64,000 nucleotides of DNA, taken from assembly GCF_000383855.1 (NCBI RefSeq), contig NZ_KB912877.1:1937285-2001284 (forward strand), written 5' to 3'. Each line of letters opens with the position of its first letter. Position 1 is the first letter of the stretch. The translations under genes were made by a program, and so were the position numbers. Shown piece after piece: positions 49,374-57,796 of this stretch. The notes below the pieces were generated by a model. The model had not been told where the DNA came from and did not search any database. It worked only from the letters and a program-made list of their open reading frames with translations. Source of the stretch: Methylobacter marinus A45 (GTDB taxonomy: Bacteria; Pseudomonadota; Gammaproteobacteria; Methylococcales; Methylomonadaceae).

Positions 49374-50204
49374 TCATACCTTTCGCAGCAGCCCGTCCAT
49401 CCAGGAAATGGGCAATATGCGCTTAAGAAAAGCAAAGGCATAGGTCGGGGTTGTCACGTAATAACGCAGCTTAGGCCGCTTGGCTTCCAAGGCATGAATG
49501 ACTTTTTCAGAGACGGCTTCGGCGGGCAGCGTGAATGGCGCGGCCGGGCCTTCTTTCTGCAGGCGTGCCTCCATGGCTTTATACGTTTCCTTATGGAAAC
49601 TATGCGTCGGATCTATATTTTTCTTATACAGTTCAAACGCGTTTTTTCTGAAATCGCTCAGGATCGGACCTGGCTCTATCAGCGAGATATGGATATTGCT
49701 GCCGTGCAGCTCGAGTCGTAATGTGTCGGCCAAACCTTCCAGCGCGAATTTGCTGGCATTGTAAGCCCCACGATAAGTCATGGCGACCAGCCCCAATATC
49801 GAGCTGTTATAGATAATGCGCCCATGGCCCTGCTGGCGCATCACGGGAATAAGCAGGTTAGTCAGCTCATGAGTGCCGAACAGGTTGGTTTCAAATTGAC
49901 TGCGCAAGGCATCGCGGCTTAAATCCTCCACCGCGCCAGGCTGTCCAAAAGCCCCGTTATTGAACAGCGCATCTATTCTTCCGTCCGTTAAGGCTATGAC
50001 TTGCCTGACCGCCTGGCGGATACTGTCGCTGTCTGCCAGATCCAGCTGGACGGCAGTGAAACCTTCCCGGCTCAACCGGGCGACACTTTCAGGCTTTCTT
50101 GCCGAAGCGATAACATTATGGCCGCGTTTTTTTAATTCGACAGCCGTGACATATCCAATGCCGCTGGAGCAGCCCGTAATTAATATGGTTTTTGGAGAAT
50201 TCAT
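49374..50204 (-). CDS. Short-chain dehydrogenase/reductase
   Basis: A 276-residue SDR. The cofactor motif is ILITGCSSGIGYVTAVEL, with LFNNGAFGQPG following. The catalytic tetrad is visible as the serine in IIYNSSILGLVAM and YNASKFALEGL with the Tyr and Lys. The substrate is unknown. It starts 7 bp after the DUF4124 gene stop and overlaps the promoter-free spacer, so the three small genes may be one unit. Confidence 0.9.
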   Translation of the reverse strand: MNSPKTILITGCSSGIGYVTAVELKKRGHNVIASARKPESVARLSREGFTAVQLDLADSDSIRQAVRQVIALTDGRIDALFNNGAFGQPGAVEDLSRDALRSQFETNLFGTHELTNLLIPVMRQQGHGRIIYNSSILGLVAMTYRGAYNASKFALEGLADTLRLELHGSNIHISLIEPGPILSDFRKNAFELYKKNIDPTHSFHKETYKAMEARLQKEGPAAPFTLPAEAVSEKVIHALEAKRPKLRYYVTTPTYAFAFLKRILPISWMDGLLRKV

Positions 50205-50211
50205 AGAATAG

Positions 50212-50787
50212 TTACTGAGTTAATTCCTGTTCTGTTAAATAAACACTTTTACCGCTGCTGCAATTGATTAAAAAGACCAGCGCATCCCGGCTGCTTTTTG
50301 CATTCAGTTCCGATGCTTCAACGCGGCCGCATTGCCCGGTGGCCAGAGCCTGTTCCGCCGCCTGTCTTCTCAAGCGCTCGATATCCGGCAAGCGGTCCTG
50401 GTAATTTTGGGCCACATCCGGCAATTGGCCGGGCAGATAAGGAGGAATTGCATAAGCGGAAAACTTTTCCGGATTATTTTTGATAAGCAATTGATTTTTG
50501 GCGCTTTCATCGGCGGCCGCCTTGTGTAATTGGGCCTGTTGCTGCTTAAGTTTCTCCCGTTCAAGTTTGTCTTGATCAAGTTTTTTACGCTGTTCTTCCT
50601 GTTGTTTTCGTTGTTCATCCAGATCGGTAGCGCTGCCGGTTTTAACATTCAATTCGACATTGCTCTGCCCGGCCAGGCATGGGGTCGATTGATAAGCTGT
50701 TTTGCCGTCGCTCCCCGTACATTTATAAACGCCGGCAGCCGCATGGGCGGAAAAAAGAATTCCCAAAAAAACCAGTATGAATCGCAT
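50212..50787 (-). CDS. DUF4124-domain secreted protein
   Basis: A 191-residue protein with a signal peptide (FILVFLGILFSAHAAAG) and a DUF4124 domain: VYKCTGSDGKTAYQSTPC, the usual cysteine pair. A long Gln/Lys/Glu-rich coiled coil (QRKQQEEQRKKLDQDKLERE) follows, then a C-terminal segment with two more cysteines (QCGRVEAS; INCSSGKSVY). Function unknown. It precedes the SDR gene on the same strand. Confidence 0.85.
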   Translation of the reverse strand: MRFILVFLGILFSAHAAAGVYKCTGSDGKTAYQSTPCLAGQSNVELNVKTGSATDLDEQRKQQEEQRKKLDQDKLEREKLKQQQAQLHKAAADESAKNQLLIKNNPEKFSAYAIPPYLPGQLPDVAQNYQDRLPDIERLRRQAAEQALATGQCGRVEASELNAKSSRDALVFLINCSSGKSVYLTEQELTQ

Positions 50788-50840
50788 CGTACTCCCCAGT
50801 GATGTTACGTGAAAGTCAAATTAAAAAATTATAGGCAACA

Positions 50841-52181
50841 TCAGGGATTTTGCTCATCCTGCCAATAGGACTGCTCGGTATAGTAACGGTTCGAAAGCCA
50901 AAACAGCACGGCGGTAATCAACATTAAGCCGGTAAAAAACCAGAAATAATCGGCACCGGCCAGTTTGCTGGAGCCGTCGGCATTTTGAATAAGAAAATTG
51001 ACGGTGCTGGTAAACAGATTGCCGACCGCCACCGACAGGAAATAAAACGCCATGATAAACGATTTCATGGTTTTCGGCGCCTGCGTATAGGAAAATTCAA
51101 GACAGGTCACTGAAACCATGACTTCGGCTGATGTCAGCAACAAATAAGCCGGCAACTGCCAGATAATCGACGGCGTCAAGCCGTTATCGATATCGGTTTG
51201 AATGAAACCGGCAAGGGTGAAAGCCAGCGTGGTCAGGAACAAGCCGATGGTCATTTTCCTTAATGCCGTCAGTTCAATAAACCGGTTTAAAAACGGATAA
51301 ATCCGATAGGAAAACAGTGGCGTCAGCAGCATGATCAGCAACGGGTTGGCCGCCTGAATCTGTGATGGCAGCAGTTCGAACCCCAGGATCATACGGTCCA
51401 TTTTTTGCGCCTGCAATATCCAGGATGAGCCGATTTGTTCAAATAAAGCCCAGAATATGGCAATAAAAGCATAAATGGAGGCCAGCTTTTTTAAAGTTGT
51501 CAAACCGACAGCGCCGAACATGTCCTTGATAAAGACCGTGCCGGCTGGCGGTATATGTACATAGCGATACCGCCCCGTCCAAAAGGTGAAGGTGGCCAGC
51601 AGCATTAAAAAACCGGGAACGGCAAAGGCTGCCGAAGAACCGTAATGATGCAGCAGCCAGGGAATAGTCAGCATCGCGGCAAAAGCGCCGAGATTGATGG
51701 AAAAATAAAACCAGCTGAAGACTTGGCCGATTAAATGCCGGTTAGCCATGCCAAACTGATCGCCGACATGCGCGGAAACACACGGCTTTATGCCGCCCGC
51801 GCCGATTGCGATCAGCCCCTGTCCGATCAGCAAACCGATGCGGGTATCGTCAACCGCCAATGCAAAATGCCCCAGGCAGTAAATCAGCGATAAAAAAATA
51901 ATCGTGCGGTATTTGCCCAGCAGGCCGTCAGCCAGTAAGGCGCCGAATAACGGCATGAAATACACGGCCGAGACAAATAAATGAAAATAGCCCTGGGCTT
52001 CATTTTCAGACATGACATCGGGCCGACCCGTTGAGTCCACCAGATACTGTGTCATAAAAATCACCAGTATGGCGCGCATCCCGTAATAACTGAAGCGCTC
52101 GGCCGCTTCATTGCCGACGATATAAGGGATGCCGGTGGGCAAGGTGTCGGATGAATCAGGTTTGGTTTTATACAATTCCAT
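50841..52181 (-). CDS. POT-family proton-dependent peptide transporter
   Basis: A 446-residue MFS transporter with about 12 helices. The POT motif NEAAERFSYYGMRAILV holds the ExxER proton-coupling signature, and the later GAGGIKPCVSAHVGDQF is the second POT signature. It imports di- or tripeptides with protons. It is a bit shorter than the typical 500 residues. Its start region abuts the DnaA-box cluster. Confidence 0.9.
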   Translation of the reverse strand: MELYKTKPDSSDTLPTGIPYIVGNEAAERFSYYGMRAILVIFMTQYLVDSTGRPDVMSENEAQGYFHLFVSAVYFMPLFGALLADGLLGKYRTIIFLSLIYCLGHFALAVDDTRIGLLIGQGLIAIGAGGIKPCVSAHVGDQFGMANRHLIGQVFSWFYFSINLGAFAAMLTIPWLLHHYGSSAAFAVPGFLMLLATFTFWTGRYRYVHIPPAGTVFIKDMFGAVGLTTLKKLASIYAFIAIFWALFEQIGSSWILQAQKMDRMILGFELLPSQIQAANPLLIMLLTPLFSYRIYPFLNRFIELTALRKMTIGLFLTTLAFTLAGFIQTDIDNGLTPSIIWQLPAYLLLTSAEVMVSVTCLEFSYTQAPKTMKSFIMAFYFLSVAVGNLFTSTVNFLIQNADGSSKLAGADYFWFFTGLMLITAVLFWLSNRYYTEQSYWQDEQNP

Positions 52182-52259
52182 GACGATGACCGTTTATTTT
52201 TCCGGCTTTAATCATAACAAAATAAGATATTTAAAAACCTATTGTTATTACTAGCTTGA

Positions 52260-52400
52260 CAAAATCTGTGGATAAGTAAAATTTATTTTCTAATATCATC
52301 AACTTAAAACAATCTATAATTTGCGGTTAAGGTTATCCACATTCTGTGCACAGCTTGTGGATAACTTACCGGCTGCGAGTATGTCCCCAGTAATCCACAG
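52260..52400. other. oriC: Candidate chromosomal replication origin oriC
   Basis: Within 135 bp there are three perfect DnaA boxes, TGTGGATAA at 52267-52275, TTATCCACA at 52333-52341 and TGTGGATAA at 52356-52364, plus TAATCCACA at 52391-52399. Between the first and second is a 55-bp AT-rich stretch suitable as an unwinding element. The region is non-coding, with genes leaving it in both directions. Such a cluster was not found in the dnaA-rpmH or mnmG gaps. Assignment is by pattern only. Confidence 0.6.
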
Positions 52401-52577
52401 GTTACTCACGGATACATACAGAAGTTACTCTATGTCGTCAGCTGGAATATCCGTATAAAATATGGAACTTTATTACGATAAGATTGTTTACAAGGGATAA
52501 CCTCGGCTCCGGTTATTAATTTTTGTTGGTGCGGCTTTAGGCCCCCAAGCTATGGATTTAAAACCTACAATTGGACT

Positions 52578-53570
52578 ATGTCAGAACAAAACAGCAATAT
52601 AAGTACCAGTCAATCATCGTTAATGAGGTTAAAAACCTATATTAATCAAGAAATTATCGGTCAGAATGTGCTTGTTGAACGAATGCTGATCGGCTTATTG
52701 GCCGATGGCCATATTCTGGTTGAAGGCGCTCCGGGCCTGGCTAAGACAAGAGCGATCAATATCTTGAGCAAAGGCATTCAGGGGGACTTTCACCGCGTAC
52801 AGTTCACGCCGGATCTGTTGCCGGCTGATTTAACCGGTACTGAAATTTATCGCCCCCAACAGGGCAGCTTCGAGTTTCAAAAAGGGCCTCTGTTTCATAA
52901 CCTGATCCTGGCCGATGAAATCAACCGTTCACCGGCCAAAGTGCAGGCCGCGCTGCTGGAAGCCATGGCCGAGCGCCAGATTACGGTCGGTCAGGCCACC
53001 TACCCGCTGCCGCAGCTGTTCATGGTCATGGCGACGCAAAACCCTATCGAACAGGAAGGCACGTACCCATTGCCTGAAGCGCAACTGGACCGTTTTTTAC
53101 TGCATGTGAAAATCGATTACCCGCAAGCGGAGCATGAAAAAAGCATTCTGCACCTGGCCCGGAACGAGGCCAGACTGGAGTCGGTAAAAAACAATGCCAA
53201 ATTTGAGCCAATCGATCAAAAGACTTTGTTCGAGGCCCGCAATGAAGTGCTGGATCTCTACATGGCCGATAGCCTTGAAGACTATCTGCTGCAGCTCGTG
53301 CTGGCGACGCGCAACCCCGGCGTTTACGGTAAAGACCTGGCCGGCTGGCTGCAATACGGTGCGAGCCCCAGAGCCAGCATTGCCTTGGACCGTTGTTCCA
53401 GGGCCAAGGCCTGGCTGGCGCAACGCGATTTTGTCAGTCCCGAGGACATTCAGGACATGGCGTACGATGTCCTGCGCCACCGGCTGATATTGTCTTACGA
53501 AGCGGAGGCCGAAGGCATCACGACCGATCATTTCATCAGAGAGCTCATTGCCAGAGTTGCCGTACCTTGA
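52578..53570 (+). CDS. MoxR-family AAA+ ATPase (Bat module)
   Basis: 330-residue MoxR ATPase. Walker A is EGAPGLAKT near 49-57 (note Leu-Ala before the Lys), Walker [15 protein letters not shown], and sensor 1 MATQNPIEQEGTYPLPEAQL. It leads a six-gene operon with DUF58, DUF4381 and VWA proteins. MoxR proteins help mature or chaperone VWA-containing complexes. It is the larger counterpart of the module at 6730. Confidence 0.93.
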   Translation: MSEQNSNISTSQSSLMRLKTYINQEIIGQNVLVERMLIGLLADGHILVEGAPGLAKTRAINILSKGIQGDFHRVQFTPDLLPADLTGTEIYRPQQGSFEFQKGPLFHNLILADEINRSPAKVQAALLEAMAERQITVGQATYPLPQLFMVMATQNPIEQEGTYPLPEAQLDRFLLHVKIDYPQAEHEKSILHLARNEARLESVKNNAKFEPIDQKTLFEARNEVLDLYMADSLEDYLLQLVLATRNPGVYGKDLAGWLQYGASPRASIALDRCSRAKAWLAQRDFVSPEDIQDMAYDVLRHRLILSYEAEAEGITTDHFIRELIARVAVP

Positions 53571-54496
53571 TGTTTTTCAGTAAACAGGCGGGCGATGCCA
53601 GACAGTCAGACAGCGAACTGGTTTCAGTGTCGCTCAAAACCTTGGTTGATCTTGCCAGGCCAGCGGCCAGTCTGAACTTGCAGCATGCCTTGATACGCTC
53701 GACACAAAGCGGCGGCTATGTCTCGCGCTTTAAGGGCCGGGGCATGGAATTTGACGAGGCGCGGCTTTATCAGCCCGGCGATGATATCCGCAGCATCGAC
53801 TGGCGCGTGACGGCCCGCACCGGCAAACCCCATACCAAACTGTTCCGCGAGGAGCGCGAGCGGCCGATATTCATCTCCGTCGATAACCGGGCCGCCATGC
53901 ATTTCGCGACGCGCGGCGTCTTCAAGTCGGTCCTGGCGGCCAAGCTGGCCGGTTTGCTGGCCTGGACGGCGCAGCATCACGGAGACCGGATCGGCGGCCA
54001 GATCTTTTCCGATACGGCCTGCCGCGAGCTAAAACCGCAGAACGGCAAGCATGCGGTATTGCGGTTTCTCAACGCCTTGGTGCAGCCGGCCGACCGAACG
54101 GCCGATACCCTGACGCTGGAGCACGTGCTGGCGCGCTTGGCGCAGCATGCCCGCCCCGGCAGTCGTGTTTACATCATCAGCGACTTTCGCGGCCTCAATG
54201 AAAAAGCCGAAAAGCACCTGCTAAAATTATCGCAGCACTGCGACGTCGTCCTGATCATGGTTTACGATCCGTTGGAAAGCGCGCTGCCTGTAAAGGGCCG
54301 GTACCGGTTTACCGATGAGGAACGCGATGTGGTTGTCGATGCCGATTCCAGCGCCGCTGTGCAATACCAGCAACGCTTTGCCCAGCGCCAGCAGCGCCTG
54401 GGCCAGCTGGCGCAAAGCCGGGGTCTGGCTTTCATGCAATGCGGTACCGACGAGGACCCGGTACAACGTTTGAGATATTTATTGGGACATAGATAA
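53570..54496 (+). CDS. DUF58-domain protein (Bat module)
   Basis: A 308-residue DUF58 protein. The start is the ATG at 53570, overlapping the MoxR stop as TGATG; longer in-frame starts lie inside moxR. Core motifs are RGMEFDEARLYQPGDDIRSI and DWRVTARTGKPHTKLF. Unlike the 7647 protein it has no clear membrane helices at the N-terminus. Function is inferred from the operon. Confidence 0.92.
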   Translation: MFFSKQAGDARQSDSELVSVSLKTLVDLARPAASLNLQHALIRSTQSGGYVSRFKGRGMEFDEARLYQPGDDIRSIDWRVTARTGKPHTKLFREERERPIFISVDNRAAMHFATRGVFKSVLAAKLAGLLAWTAQHHGDRIGGQIFSDTACRELKPQNGKHAVLRFLNALVQPADRTADTLTLEHVLARLAQHARPGSRVYIISDFRGLNEKAEKHLLKLSQHCDVVLIMVYDPLESALPVKGRYRFTDEERDVVVDADSSAAVQYQQRFAQRQQRLGQLAQSRGLAFMQCGTDEDPVQRLRYLLGHR

Positions 54497-54975
54497 TGGA
54501 ACCGGCTCAACTTCCTTTGAGAGATATACACATGCCGGAAGCGATCGGCTGGTGGCCGCCGGCTACTGGCTGGTGGCTGGTCGCCGTATCGCTGCCCTTG
54601 CTGATATTCTTGCTGGTCTGGCTATACAAGCGTCTGACCCGCAAGACCGCCGTCAAAACCGCTAAAAAAATGCTGGCGCAAATCAAACAGGATCCAACGC
54701 TCGATAACCATAGCAAAGTGGTCGAGCTTTCCGTATTGATCCGGCGCGTAGCGATCAGTGTAACGCCCAGGACCCAAGCCGCCGGTTTGACAGGCCGGGC
54801 ATGGCTGGCCTATCTGGACGGCTCGGTCAAAGGCTCGCCTTTCAGCGAAGGCATCGGCTGCTGTTTGAGCGATGCACCGTATCGAAAAACGCAACTGGCC
54901 GATGCGGAAATTTCACATTTAATCAGTCTGTGCGAAGACTGGCTCAAAGCCCAAGCGAAAAATGATTCATTTTGA
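54496..54975 (+). CDS. DUF4381-domain membrane protein
   Basis: 159 residues with one membrane helix (WWLVAVSLPLLIFLLVWLY) and a cytoplasmic domain that includes KVVELSVLIRRVAISV and GRAWLAYLDG. The start overlaps the DUF58 stop as TAATG. DUF4381 proteins occur only beside Bat and MoxR operons. Function unknown. Confidence 0.88.
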   Translation: MEPAQLPLRDIHMPEAIGWWPPATGWWLVAVSLPLLIFLLVWLYKRLTRKTAVKTAKKMLAQIKQDPTLDNHSKVVELSVLIRRVAISVTPRTQAAGLTGRAWLAYLDGSVKGSPFSEGIGCCLSDAPYRKTQLADAEISHLISLCEDWLKAQAKNDSF

Positions 54976-55942
54976 ATGGCCCTGGCTGCTCAGCCTGTTA
55001 CCCCTGCCTTTGTTAATCCGCTGGCTGCTGCCGGCCTGTAATCCGGTCGAGCAGGCTGCCTTGAAAGTGCCTTTTCTTGATGATTTTTCCGAAGTCGAGA
55101 CCCGCGCCGTTTCGCAAACGAGGCAATGGCCGTTTCTGATGGCCAGCATCGCCTGGATTTTGCTGGTTGCCGCCTGTACCCGCCCGCAGTGGCTGGGTGA
55201 CCCGATCGAGCAGGCCGTCAGCGGCCGGGATCTGATGCTGGCCGTGGATTTATCGGGCAGCATGGAGGTGCAGGACTTTGTTATCAACAAGCAAACCGTG
55301 GATAGACTGACAGCGACCAAATGGGTGGCCGGCGACTTTATCAATCGGCGCGCCGGAGACCGGCTGGGATTGATCCTGTTCGGTACGCAGGCCTATCTGC
55401 AAACGCCTTTGACTTTCGACAGAAAAACCGTCATGACCTTGCTGGATGAGTCGGCCATCGGGCTGGCCGGCGACAATACCGCAATCGGTGATGCAATCGG
55501 CCTGGCCGTCAAACGGCTCAAGAATCAACAATTCAACAGCCGGGTGCTGATACTGTTGACGGACGGCGCCAATACCGCCGGCGAAGTCTCGCCATTGAAA
55601 GCGGCCGAACTGGCCGCCGAAAACCAGTTGAAAATTTACACGATCGGCATTGGCGCCGATGAAATGCTTGTACGCACTTTTTTCGGTGCTCATAAAGTCA
55701 ACCCGTCCCAGGATCTGGATGAAGAAACCTTGACGGCCATTGCCGAAAAAACCGGCGGCGTTTATTTCCGGGCCAGAAATACCGATGAGCTCAGCAGGAT
55801 CTATCAATTGCTGGATCAGCTGGAGCCAGTGGAAAAAGACAAACAATACTTCAGGCCCCGGAGCGAACTGTACTATTGGCCGCTGGCCGGCGCGCTGCTG
55901 CTGGCGGCCGTGATTGCATCGTCCCGAGTGAGGTTGTTATGA
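54962..55942 (+). CDS. batA: BatA-type von Willebrand factor A membrane protein
   Basis: 326 residues: an N-terminal helix pair (FEWPWLLSLLPLPLLIRWLL), a VWA domain with the MIDAS motif AVDLSGSMEVQDF, then LILLTDGANTAGEVSP, and a C-terminal helix (YYWPLAGALLLAAVIASSR). The VWA domain faces the periplasm. It overlaps DUF4381 by 14 bases and the next gene by 4. Confidence 0.9.
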   Translation: MIHFEWPWLLSLLPLPLLIRWLLPACNPVEQAALKVPFLDDFSEVETRAVSQTRQWPFLMASIAWILLVAACTRPQWLGDPIEQAVSGRDLMLAVDLSGSMEVQDFVINKQTVDRLTATKWVAGDFINRRAGDRLGLILFGTQAYLQTPLTFDRKTVMTLLDESAIGLAGDNTAIGDAIGLAVKRLKNQQFNSRVLILLTDGANTAGEVSPLKAAELAAENQLKIYTIGIGADEMLVRTFFGAHKVNPSQDLDEETLTAIAEKTGGVYFRARNTDELSRIYQLLDQLEPVEKDKQYFRPRSELYYWPLAGALLLAAVIASSRVRLL

Positions 55943-57753
55943 ATCTGGCCGATTTTCATTTCATCAGGCCCTACTGGCTGCTGGCCCTGATACCGTATGG
56001 CGTGCTGCTGGTTTTAATGCTGAGGAGCAAACTCAGGCAGGGTAATTGGTCGGCGGTCTGTGATGCGGCCCTTTTGCCTTATCTGTTGCAGGAGAAGGCG
56101 GTCAGGCAAAGTCGCTGGCCATTGACTGCCGGTGCTGTCGCCGCTTTCCTGGCGATCATCGCGCTGGCCGGACCTGCCTGGGAACGGCTGCCGGCGCCGG
56201 TTTTCCGCAATGATTCGGCCCTGGTCATCGCTCTGGATCTTTCCCGCTCCATGGATGCCGCCGATATCAAACCGAGCCGCCTGATTCGCGCCCGCTATAA
56301 GATTGCCGATATTCTGAGACAGCGGAAAGACGGTCAGACCGCGTTGCTGGTCTATGCCGGCGATGCCTTTACGGTCACGCCGCTGACTGACGATACCGAA
56401 ACCATAGCCAGCCAGCTGGAGGCGTTAAACACCAATATCATGCCCACTCAGGGCAGCAATACGGCCGTGGTTCTGGAAAAAGCACAGGAACTGTTCAGAC
56501 AGGCCGGTCTTCAGAAAGGGCAATTATTGCTTGTGACCGACGGCGTCGATGTCGATGAAACCCTGCCGGCGGTAAAATCGCTGGGCAGCTACCAGCTATC
56601 GATATTGGGCGTCGGAACTGCCGAAGGCGCGCCGATCGCGTTGCCGGCCGGCGGCTTTTTAAAAGACGAGCAGGGTGATATCGTAGTCACCAGACTGAAT
56701 GTCGATGAATTGACGAAACTGGCGCAGGCAGGGCATGGCATCTATCAATCGATAACCGCCGACGACAGCGATATCGATACCTTGCTGGCCGCACTGGATC
56801 AACCCATAAAGGAGCAGGGTGCCGAGAAAAAGGACGGTCTGCTGGATCAGTGGCAGGATAAGGGGCCGTGGATTCTGTTGCTGGTTTTGCCGCTGGCGGC
56901 GCTGACGTTCAGAAAAGGCCTGTTGTGCTGGGCCATGTTGCTGCTGTTGCCGCTGCCGAAAAACAGCTATGCCCTGGACTGGCCGGATTTGTGGCGCACC
57001 AAAGACCAGCAGGCCCAGCAGGCATTTCGACAGGGCGACTATGGCACAGCCGCGCAGCTGTTTGAAAATCCGGATTGGAAGGCGGCGGCTCAGTATAAAG
57101 CGGGTCAAGAGGAATTCGGGACGATGAAAACGCCCAAAACAGCGACCGGTTTTTATAATCAAGGCAATGTGTTGGCTAAATCCGGACGATATGAAGAGGC
57201 TCTATCCGCTTATGATGAAGCCTTAAAAAGATCACCTGATAAAAAGCTTGCTGAAGACGCCAAGGCTAATAAGGAAATTGTGAAAAAAGCTTTGGAAAAG
57301 CAAAAACAGCAACAGAATCAGCAAAAACAGCAAAACCAGGATGATAAACAGCAGCAGTCCAAGGATGACTCGCAGCAAAAAGACAGCGATCAAGCGGATC
57401 AGTCCGGTGATCAGCAAAAACCGGACGATGAATCCGACCGGCAACCGTCCGACAAGCCGCCGCCGAAAGATCAGCAACCGCCAAACAAGCCCGAGCAGGA
57501 AAAGCAGGACGCCGAAAAAAGCCGGCAGCCCGGCCAACAGGACAAGGGAGAAGCGCAGCAACAAGCCGCGCAAAAGCCCGACGAGTCGCCTGTGGAAACC
57601 AAGGACGAAGCGACGCAGGCCAGCGAACAATGGCTTAACAGAATTCCCGACGATCCGGCAGGCCTGCTGAAACGCAAGTTTTTATACCAATACGGACAAC
57701 AGGAGCGGCAGCCGGACCGTAAGAAACGGTCGAACTCAGAAGCTGCCTGGTAA
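55939..57753 (+). CDS. BatB-BatC fusion: VWA domain plus TPR and Gln/Lys-rich tail
   Basis: 604 residues. The N-terminal half matches BatB: two helices, VWA with ALDLSRSMDAADIK and LLLVTDGVDVDET, then GPWILLLVLPLAALTF and a second helix (GLLCWAMLLLLPLP). The C-terminal half matches BatC: TPR motif TGFYNQGNVLAKSGRYEEAL, SAYDEALKRSPDKKLAEDAK, then about 130 residues very rich in Gln, Lys, Asp and Pro, probably disordered. In many species BatB and BatC are separate genes. The start is the ATG at 55939, in the batA stop as ATGA. Confidence 0.9.
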   Translation: MNLADFHFIRPYWLLALIPYGVLLVLMLRSKLRQGNWSAVCDAALLPYLLQEKAVRQSRWPLTAGAVAAFLAIIALAGPAWERLPAPVFRNDSALVIALDLSRSMDAADIKPSRLIRARYKIADILRQRKDGQTALLVYAGDAFTVTPLTDDTETIASQLEALNTNIMPTQGSNTAVVLEKAQELFRQAGLQKGQLLLVTDGVDVDETLPAVKSLGSYQLSILGVGTAEGAPIALPAGGFLKDEQGDIVVTRLNVDELTKLAQAGHGIYQSITADDSDIDTLLAALDQPIKEQGAEKKDGLLDQWQDKGPWILLLVLPLAALTFRKGLLCWAMLLLLPLPKNSYALDWPDLWRTKDQQAQQAFRQGDYGTAAQLFENPDWKAAAQYKAGQEEFGTMKTPKTATGFYNQGNVLAKSGRYEEALSAYDEALKRSPDKKLAEDAKANKEIVKKALEKQKQQQNQQKQQNQDDKQQQSKDDSQQKDSDQADQSGDQQKPDDESDRQPSDKPPPKDQQPPNKPEQEKQDAEKSRQPGQQDKGEAQQQAAQKPDESPVETKDEATQASEQWLNRIPDDPAGLLKRKFLYQYGQQERQPDRKKRSNSEAAW

Positions 57754-57796
57754 ACAGCATAACTGAAGCAATTGTAACGCCGCATCATTCAAATTT

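Noticed and set aside
50801-50820. GATGTTACGTGAAAGT as a third parS
   Set aside because: It lacks the central CACGTG and matches the consensus only in part.
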